Positions 1 through 5,531 of a DNA stretch of 10,489 nt are shown piece after piece (within the stretch, counting starts at the first letter, position 1; each line of letters starts with the position of its first letter). Source of the DNA: Legionellales bacterium (GTDB lineage Bacteria > Pseudomonadota > Gammaproteobacteria > Legionellales > Legionellaceae); assembly GCA_003489505.1 (NCBI GenBank), contig DNMA01000013.1:1-10489 (forward strand). Direction: 5' to 3'. The notes beneath the pieces were generated by a model, which was given only the letters and a program-made list of their open reading frames with translations, was not told the origin of the DNA and did no database searches. Position numbers and translations under genes: made by a program.

Positions 1-1253
1 TCTCAAAAACAGATATCAATCCCAATGCCTTACAAGTCATTAACCAATTAAAACATCATGGCTATCAAGCCTATTTAGTGGGTGGCAGTGTACGAGATTT
101 ATTACTACGAAAGGCACCTAAAGATTTTGACGTAGCAACCAACGCGACCCCTCAACAGATTAGGCGTCTTTTTCGTAATGCACGTATTATCGGACGACGT
201 TTTAAGCTGGTTCACATTACTTTTTATCGAGAGATCATTGAAGTTTCAACCTTTCGTTCGAATGAACCTGATGAACAAATGCTGACTAATGATAGTGGCA
301 TGGTGATTCGTGATAATGTCTATGGCACCCTCGAACAAGACTCTTGGCGCCGCGATTTCACTATCAATTCTTTATATTACAATATCAGTGATGGCTCCAT
401 TGTCGATTACACCGGTGGATTCAAAGATATTCAAGGAAAAATGATTCATGTCATTGGCGACCCTTCTATTCGTTATCAAGAAGACCCCGTCAGAATGTTA
501 AGAGCCATTCGTTTTGCTGCTAAACTTCATTTTAATATTGCAGAAAACTCATCCAAACCGATTATGGACTTAGGACATTTAATTCAACAAGTCTCCAATG
601 CACGTCTTTTTGATGAAGTCACTAAACTCTGGCAATGTCAAGAAGCAAAAAAAGTTCATGAGTTATTGACTCATTATGATATTTTTAAATATTTATTTCC
701 TTATACATATGACGCAATGCAACAAGATGAGCACATTCAAAAATTCATTGAGAATGCGCTCGAAAACACTGATGCTCGCATGAAAGAGCAAAAGCCGACT
801 ACACCTGCTTTTTTATTTGCTGTGCTGTTGTGGTATCCTATGAAAAACTTAGCTATTCAATTGCAAGAAGAACAAGGTATTCATCCCCTTGAAGCTCTTG
901 AGCATGCGATGGGAAGAATTTTAAATCAACAATGTAAAATTATTAGTATCCCTCGCCGATTTACACAAATCATTCGAGAAATTTGGTTATTACAATTCCG
1001 ATTCAATAAAAGAGTTGGACTCAAACCCATGCAGTTAATGAGTCATGCTCGGTTTAGAGCTGCTTATGATTTCCTTTTACTGCGCGCTATCGTTGGTGAT
1101 GAATCTGTTGAACTCGCTGAATGGTGGACAAAATTTCAAGACTGTGATGACCAAGCACGAGAAGAAATGGTCAGTACTATCAATACATCGACCAAACCCA
1201 AAAGACGTAGAAGAAAAAAAGCAAAAAAACCCAACCCTGAAAGTCCATCATGA
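1..1253 (+). CDS. pcnB: Poly(A) polymerase I, 5'-truncated by window edge
   Basis: Adds poly(A) tails to RNA 3' ends and so marks RNAs for decay in the cytoplasm. The reading frame is open to the left edge: the first whole codon is at base 3, and the 25 codons before the GTG at 78 align with the E. coli PcnB N-terminus (an AL-V..L...GY.A.LVGG pattern). That GTG is therefore an internal Val, and the true start lies outside the window. Visible motifs are the nucleotidyltransferase GGSVRD (bases 81-98), the metal-binding DFD (123-131), RRDFTINSLYY (348-380) and EDPVRMLRAIRF (about 480-515). The Arg/Lys-rich tail (about 1191-1235) is typical of PcnB and separates it from CCA-adding enzymes, as do the LFRN and GRRF signatures. 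About 416 residues are visible; E. coli PcnB is about 465, so only a short N-terminal piece is missing. The stop overlaps the folK start (ATGA), implying coupled translation. Confidence 0.95.
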   Translation, partial: SKTDINPNALQVINQLKHHGYQAYLVGGSVRDLLLRKAPKDFDVATNATPQQIRRLFRNARIIGRRFKLVHITFYREIIEVSTFRSNEPDEQMLTNDSGMVIRDNVYGTLEQDSWRRDFTINSLYYNISDGSIVDYTGGFKDIQGKMIHVIGDPSIRYQEDPVRMLRAIRFAAKLHFNIAENSSKPIMDLGHLIQQVSNARLFDEVTKLWQCQEAKKVHELLTHYDIFKYLFPYTYDAMQQDEHIQKFIENALENTDARMKEQKPTTPAFLFAVLLWYPMKNLAIQLQEEQGIHPLEALEHAMGRILNQQCKIISIPRRFTQIIREIWLLQFRFNKRVGLKPMQLMSHARFRAAYDFLLLRAIVGDESVELAEWWTKFQDCDDQAREEMVSTINTSTKPKRRRRKKAKKPNPESPS

Positions 1254-1753
1254 TAGAGTGCTATTTAGGACTGGGCGCAAACCAGCAAGACCCCAAACGC
1301 GTTTTGAATCAGGCCTCTTATCATATTGCCAACATTCCTAAAACAGCCATAGGTAAGGCCTCAGAAATTATTCTCACTGAGCCCTTTGGCATTCCAGGGC
1401 AACCCCGATTTTATAATCAAGTCATTCAAATTTTTACCCTGCAAACGCCCTTAAAACTCTTACACCATCTTTTAAAAATTGAAATGGTATTAGGTAAGGT
1501 CAGAAAATTGTCTTGGGGGCCTCGAAAAATTGATATTGACCTTTTAATTTATGGTAAAACTTTTTTAAAAACACCAGAACTCACCGTCCCGCATCCACAA
1601 ATCTGGCAAAGAGATTTTGTTAAAAACCAGCTTTTAGAATTTAATAACCCTCTCATTGAATTTTATTACAACGGTGAAATCCATATTGAAGAATATCTTC
1701 AACATAAAAAACCTAAAATGCTTCCACCAGCCCTGAAACAATATTTTCGCTAG
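1250..1753 (+). CDS. folK: HPPK, 6-hydroxymethyl-dihydropterin pyrophosphokinase
   Basis: Transfers pyrophosphate from ATP to 6-hydroxymethyl-7,8-dihydropterin, the step before dihydropteroate synthase in folate synthesis; cytoplasmic. The 167 residues are close to the E. coli length of about 159. The N-terminus reads YLGLGAN in place of the usual LGSN. PRFYNQV (residues 52-58, N56) binds pterin. The catalytic loop and core GKVRK..WGPRKIDIDLL (82-99) keeps W89, R92 and the metal-binding D95 and D97, with the same numbering as E. coli HPPK. LTVPHP (111-116) and RDFV (121-124) are the C-terminal signature. The ATG overlaps the pcnB stop, as in many gammaproteobacteria, and no strong ribosome binding site is visible, so translation probably depends on pcnB. 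The pantothenate genes panB and panC that often follow folK are not here; a stress-protein gene follows instead. Confidence 0.96.
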   Translation: MIECYLGLGANQQDPKRVLNQASYHIANIPKTAIGKASEIILTEPFGIPGQPRFYNQVIQIFTLQTPLKLLHHLLKIEMVLGKVRKLSWGPRKIDIDLLIYGKTFLKTPELTVPHPQIWQRDFVKNQLLEFNNPLIEFYYNGEIHIEEYLQHKKPKMLPPALKQYFR

Positions 1754-1763
1754 GCTGTGGATA

Positions 1764-1791
1764 TTGCAATCTTCAATCAAATTGATATGCT
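1764..1791 (+). promoter_or_regulatory. Weak sigma-70 promoter candidate for the usp gene
   Basis: In the 69-base gap after folK, TTGCAA (1764-1769) and TATGCT (1786-1791) are separated by 16 bases. Each matches the sigma-70 consensus at four of six positions. This is only suggestive in DNA this AT-rich. The usp gene could equally be read through from pcnB-folK. Confidence 0.25.
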
Positions 1792-1811
1792 AATAATTCA
1801 TAAGGTTTGGA

Positions 1812-1816
1812 AAGGA
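1812..1816 (+). promoter_or_regulatory. Ribosome binding site that decides the usp start
   Basis: AAGGA lies 6 bases before the ATG at 1823. The frame is open upstream to a GTG at 1757, but that codon has no comparable site, and the 22 extra residues do not resemble a UspA N-terminus. This places the start at 1823. Confidence 0.8.
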
Positions 1817-1822
1817 ACATCT

Positions 1823-2245
1823 ATGTATAAGTGCATTATTCATGCAACGGATTTGCAAGAAGACCATCTTCATTACTGTGAACAAGCGCTTGAAATAGCT
1901 AAAGCCTTTCATGCGGAATTATTTCTTTTACATGTCTTATCAATCCCCGGAACTTGGCAACTGGCTCAAGGCCTTGGTTTTGCAGAAACACAGCCCCTTC
2001 CCACCGCCAATGCTGAAATTGTGATGCAGGCCTTGGGCGAACAGCTCAATTTACATAAAAATCATCTCTTAATTCGACAAGGCAATCCTCGTCAAGCCAT
2101 TATCGATACGATTATTGAATTACAAGCAGACCTTTTATTAATTGGTGCACCAACTAACCCTCTGTATCAAGCAGAAATGCGACACCTTTCACATTATTTA
2201 GCCGATCATGCAGATTGTGATGTTCTTTTACTACGAGCAAAGTAA
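1823..2245 (+). CDS. Universal stress protein, UspA class
   Basis: A 140-residue single-domain protein of the universal stress family, expected to be a cytoplasmic dimer; family members are induced by starvation and other stresses, and the molecular role is often unclear. The N-terminus YKCIIHATDLQED matches the first strand and loop of UspA (YKHILIAVDLS in E. coli). AKAFHAELFLLHVL (about residues 29-42) is the second helix and strand, and ADLLLIGAP (about 104-112) is the fourth strand. The ATP-binding pattern G-2x-G-9x-G(S/T) of the UspFG/MJ0577 class is absent after this strand; the segment up to CDVLLL is like the non-ATP-binding UspA class. The start at 1823 is chosen by its Shine-Dalgarno site and family length; a longer GTG start at 1757 is less likely. 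The stop is 4 bases before the next gene, so both are probably on one transcript. Confidence 0.85.
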   Translation: MYKCIIHATDLQEDHLHYCEQALEIAKAFHAELFLLHVLSIPGTWQLAQGLGFAETQPLPTANAEIVMQALGEQLNLHKNHLLIRQGNPRQAIIDTIIELQADLLLIGAPTNPLYQAEMRHLSHYLADHADCDVLLLRAK

Positions 2246-2249
2246 TTAA

Positions 2250-3923
2250 ATGAAACCCTTTCAATTTGGTTTTTCTTCTCATACGCCAAAAGCTCCGATG
2301 TCGAGCTCTGTTCAAACCCTCATGGCATTGCAAAAAGGTCTTAAAACACATGAGGATTTTCTTTTTACTCCTGAGCAAGTATCATTAGGTTTTCGAAATC
2401 AAACGCAAATTTTTGCCTATTACCTCATGTCCTTATGGATGCCCAAGCCTGGCGAGCTCAGACAAAATTTTTTAGGCTTGATTCGAAGTCAAAAAATATA
2501 TTTCAAAGGTCAGCTCAAAAAACTTGAGGATATCCCCATTACGCGCATGCGAGAAAACTTATCTCAAAGCCATTTGGGCGCCCTGACTTTTTTTAATTTA
2601 TTATTTAGCGGTCATCCTGAGCATAATCATTTATCATTATTAGAATCAAGTGATGGTCATTGTTTATTTACCCAAGAGCTACAAACATTTTGGATGGATT
2701 ATTTTTTTCCTAAACCAAACCATCTCCATTTATTTTCACCACAAAGTTTTGAAGAGAAAATGCAATTTTTCTTTAAAAAGAACCCGCAGTACTTCAATCA
2801 ACTGACCCAAAATCTCTCCATACGAAAAATTTTTATGCCTGAAATTTTTCAAATATTTTTTCGAATCTATACCACACCTTTTTCATTAATTGAAAAGTTA
2901 GCTTATCAAATTGTTGATGAAAAATATCAAAGCGAACTTAAAAAATTCTTAAAGTATTTAGCACCAAAGCTTGATTTACTACTCGACCGATTTGAAAACC
3001 ACCTAACCCCTGAGGAAAGACAGGATTGGTCTACATTCCAAAAAAATCAAGGCCATCAGGCGTTTTTAAATTATTCCCAAGATTTTGATGATTTCTTTGG
3101 TCATTATCCGCTCTTGAGTACCACTCAAAAAACTCTCGAGAAGCAAATGATTTTAGCTTATACCTTAAATTTAGATACGCCTAATATGCAAGATTACCTG
3201 CATGCAGAACAAGTCGCTCACTATACACCCGAAGTGCAGGAATTTTGTTTTATTTACATGTATGATTTGATTCGAAATGCTTGGGATGATGTTCGTAAAG
3301 ACCCACAACATGTTTTATGGTCAATTTTTAATAATTTCTGCTCTGCGATACCTCATTATAATCCTCACATACGAATCAATCCGACTAGTGATATCGTTTA
3401 TTTTCTAGCCAAATCAATTTTTTTTCATTTTAATGATTTAGCAAAGTTTTTAATGAATCACAGTCCGACCTTATCCCGAATGACTAATGTTTTTTATCAT
3501 TTAGATGACCTAAGAGATGAAAAAATTCAAAAGCATTCCATTTTCTTTATTGCCCTACTCTCTCAAAACCAAGAAATCATACAAGTATTAAATCCTTATC
3601 ATTTAACACTGGAAAAAGAAGAAATCTTAGACTTACAAGAAATTATCTGGAATTGCATTAATCAAAATCAAAAAGATTTATTTCAATTTATTTTAAGACA
3701 TTATGAAGAAATTTTGACTCATATTAATCAAGACATGCTATCGTTTCGAAGTCTCTTAGAAATGCATTGCGTTGCTTCTGCACCTGAGTTTTTTCCATTG
3801 ATTCCACTTAAAACGATTAGGGGTATTCATTGCCTATCGCACATTCATATTGGATTATATTCTGATACGAGCGATAGTGATGAAGAGAATAACTATGGAT
3901 CATCTCTTTGCACAAATGTATAA
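2250..3923 (+). CDS. Unrecognised 557-aa Phe-rich helical protein, possible effector
   Basis: I do not recognise this family. The 557-residue protein has no signal peptide and no convincing membrane span; aromatic clusters such as YFFP, FFFKK, IFFRI and IFFIALL occur throughout. No catalytic motif stands out. From about residue 380 to 515 there are helical pairs loosely like ankyrin repeats: SIFFHFNDLAKFLMNH (389-404), FFIALLSQNQEIIQVLN (432-448) and IIWNCINQNQKDLFQFIL (465-482). These resemble the A....G..E.V..LL core but lack the TPLH and GAD signatures. An acidic-serine cluster (DTSDSDEE, 539-546) lies 11 residues from the C-terminus, recalling the E-block translocation signals of Dot/Icm effectors; this link is inference. 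The ATG at 2250 has no good Shine-Dalgarno site, and in-frame ATGs at residues 17 and 25 are alternatives. It lies 4 bases after usp and 21 before lnt, among housekeeping genes, so it may be a lineage-specific insertion. Its length and intact frame argue for a real gene. Confidence 0.75.
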   Translation: MKPFQFGFSSHTPKAPMSSSVQTLMALQKGLKTHEDFLFTPEQVSLGFRNQTQIFAYYLMSLWMPKPGELRQNFLGLIRSQKIYFKGQLKKLEDIPITRMRENLSQSHLGALTFFNLLFSGHPEHNHLSLLESSDGHCLFTQELQTFWMDYFFPKPNHLHLFSPQSFEEKMQFFFKKNPQYFNQLTQNLSIRKIFMPEIFQIFFRIYTTPFSLIEKLAYQIVDEKYQSELKKFLKYLAPKLDLLLDRFENHLTPEERQDWSTFQKNQGHQAFLNYSQDFDDFFGHYPLLSTTQKTLEKQMILAYTLNLDTPNMQDYLHAEQVAHYTPEVQEFCFIYMYDLIRNAWDDVRKDPQHVLWSIFNNFCSAIPHYNPHIRINPTSDIVYFLAKSIFFHFNDLAKFLMNHSPTLSRMTNVFYHLDDLRDEKIQKHSIFFIALLSQNQEIIQVLNPYHLTLEKEEILDLQEIIWNCINQNQKDLFQFILRHYEEILTHINQDMLSFRSLLEMHCVASAPEFFPLIPLKTIRGIHCLSHIHIGLYSDTSDSDEENNYGSSLCTNV

Positions 3924-3933
3924 TCGATAAAAA

Positions 3934-3948
3934 ATGAGCGGCAAATGA
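3934..3948 (+). other. Four-codon minicistron overlapping the lnt start
   Basis: An ATG at 3934 opens a frame encoding MSGK with a stop at 3946-3948, which overlaps the lnt ATG at 3945 as ATGA. The in-frame codon two before it is TAA, so it is not a longer reading frame. It could feed ribosomes into lnt or be chance; no Shine-Dalgarno site precedes it. Confidence 0.2.
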
Positions 3949-5462
3949 AATTTAATCACTATATATCCAAATACCATACTTTATTTTTAGGCGCCTGCAT
4001 CCCTTTAGGCTTTGCTCCTTTTCATTATTTCTCGGTTTTATATTTAGCTATTTTATTTTTCTTTTTAAGTCTTGAAAAAAATCCAAGCCATCGCTTTCAA
4101 AGTGGATATTGGTTTGGTGTTGGTTTTCATTTAATCGGCACGTCTTGGGTGTATGTCAGTATCCATGAATACGGTCATTTACATCCTGTCATTGCAGGCC
4201 TAGTTACTTTACTTTTTATTCTTTTTTTGGCTTGCTTTTATGGCTTGATGACCCTCATTTATCATCACCTCAAATCTTATTGTCCCGAGGTTTTTAAACC
4301 CTTGGTTTTTGCAAGCTCCTGGTGTGCCGCTGAATTTCTTCGAGCACATTGTTTGGGTGGTTTTCCTTGGTTAATTCTTGGTTTTTCAGCTTTAAATAGT
4401 CCTTTTGACCATCTCTTACCCTATTTAGGCGTTTATGGCCCAAGTTTTGTCATATGTCTGGCGCTTGGCTATTTAGCGCTTGGGATTACATCTCAAGGGC
4501 TTAAAAGACTTTATGGCATTTTAGGACTTTTATGTTTTATGCTTCCTCACTATATAGCTGTGCCTCAAGCACAAGATGAAGCACGTGAATCGATTGCTGT
4601 GAGCATGATTCAAGGGAATGTGAAAATGCAAGACAAGTGGGATGAACAATTGTTTTGGAGCCAATACTTTCAATATCTTGCCAAAATTAAGCAATCCCTT
4701 GCGCCACAACGTTTGATTATTTTACCAGAGGCTGCGATTACCGCACCTAGCTCGTATATGCATGATGAACTTAAATACATCAATCAGCTGGCTAAAAAAC
4801 AACACAGCGCAATTGTTTTAGGTATTCCGCAATCAGCTGGTGATGAATACAATTATCACAATTCTATTTTAGCGCTTGGTGCAGCTCAAGGTAGTTATTT
4901 CAAACAACAATTGGTGCCGTTTGGTGAATATATCCCGCAAATTTGGATACCTATCATTCGCTTTTTACAATTTCCTATCGTTAACACTATCCCCGGTGAT
5001 GCTCATCAAGCCCCGATTCAAGTGTTTGGACATCAAATTGCTTCATTAATTTGCTATGAATTAGCCTATCCAGAACGACTCAGACCACAATTACCAGAAG
5101 GACAAATAATCATTTCTCTCAGTGATGATGGTTGGTTTGGACATTCTTTAGCACTCTATCAACATCTACAGATGGCACAAACACTCTCACGAATGGCCCA
5201 TCGCGAACAAATTTTTTCAAATAATAATGGACTATCTAGCTTAATCAATACCCAAGGACAGATTGTTAAGCAGTTACCCAGCTGGAAGGCTGTAGAGGCA
5301 AGAGTGGACATCCATACCTCTCAATTGATGACACCATGGATGACTTGGGGTGATAAACCGGTATTATTGTTTTGTTTTTGCATTTTATCTTTTGCATTCT
5401 TGTATCATTCATTTAAAATACGACAACTGAGCAATATAATTGAATTGCCAGTGAATACATAA
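3945..5462 (+). CDS. lnt: Apolipoprotein N-acyltransferase
   Basis: Inner-membrane enzyme that moves an acyl chain from phospholipid to the amino group of the lipid-modified N-terminal Cys of lipoproteins, the last maturation step before Lol sorting. The 505 residues match the usual length of about 510. Hydrophobic segments lie roughly at residues 10-41, 52-72, 80-107, 117-135, 150-180 and 186-205, followed by a periplasmic nitrilase-fold domain and a final span at about 471-490. The catalytic triad is visible: E262 in ILPEAAI, K320 in YFKQQLVPFGEY and C370 in LICYELAYPE. MIQGNV (221-226), SDDGWFGHS (393-401) and SNNNG (425-429) are further Lnt signatures. The ATG at 3945 is preceded by a weak GAG element (3936-3938). 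It lies 21 bases after the unrecognised gene, so it is probably cotranscribed with it. The nearby lptE product is one of its expected substrates. Confidence 0.96.
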   Translation: MKFNHYISKYHTLFLGACIPLGFAPFHYFSVLYLAILFFFLSLEKNPSHRFQSGYWFGVGFHLIGTSWVYVSIHEYGHLHPVIAGLVTLLFILFLACFYGLMTLIYHHLKSYCPEVFKPLVFASSWCAAEFLRAHCLGGFPWLILGFSALNSPFDHLLPYLGVYGPSFVICLALGYLALGITSQGLKRLYGILGLLCFMLPHYIAVPQAQDEARESIAVSMIQGNVKMQDKWDEQLFWSQYFQYLAKIKQSLAPQRLIILPEAAITAPSSYMHDELKYINQLAKKQHSAIVLGIPQSAGDEYNYHNSILALGAAQGSYFKQQLVPFGEYIPQIWIPIIRFLQFPIVNTIPGDAHQAPIQVFGHQIASLICYELAYPERLRPQLPEGQIIISLSDDGWFGHSLALYQHLQMAQTLSRMAHREQIFSNNNGLSSLINTQGQIVKQLPSWKAVEARVDIHTSQLMTPWMTWGDKPVLLFCFCILSFAFLYHSFKIRQLSNIIELPVNT

Positions 5463-5472
5463 AATTACGATT

Positions 5473-5500
5473 GATCTCTTGCTGGTCATTTAAAGAGATT
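5473..5500 (+). repeat. Inverted repeat in the lnt-leuS gap
   Basis: ATCTCTT (5474-5480) and AAGAGAT (5493-5499) are perfect reverse complements around a 12-base loop; a G-U pair can add one more step on the outside. No T-run follows the right arm, so it is not a standard intrinsic terminator. The left arm overlaps the candidate -35 box, so the repeat could be an operator, an RNA hairpin in readthrough transcripts, or chance. Confidence 0.4.
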
Positions 5501-5507
5501 GTATCCT
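5479..5507 (+). promoter_or_regulatory. Weak sigma-70 promoter candidate for leuS operon
   Basis: TTGCTG (5479-5484) and TATCCT (5502-5507) have an ideal 17-base spacer, but match the consensus at only three and four of six positions. The position, 25 bases before the leuS ATG, suits a promoter for leuS-lptE-holA-nadD. The support is weak. Confidence 0.3.
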
Positions 5508-5531
5508 TAACTATTAGGTTCAAATTTGTTT

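Noticed and set aside
1045..1341. 98-residue + strand frame across the pcnB-folK junction
   Set aside because: It lies in another frame of two well-supported genes and its translation matches no known family.
1757..2245. ATP-binding universal stress protein (UspFG/MJ0577 class)
   Set aside because: The G-2x-G-9x-G(S/T) motif after the fourth strand is absent, which points to the UspA class.
5463..5531. T-box or amino-acid attenuator upstream of leuS
   Set aside because: The gap is too short for a T-box, has no run of Leu codons in a leader peptide, and has no terminator with a T-run.
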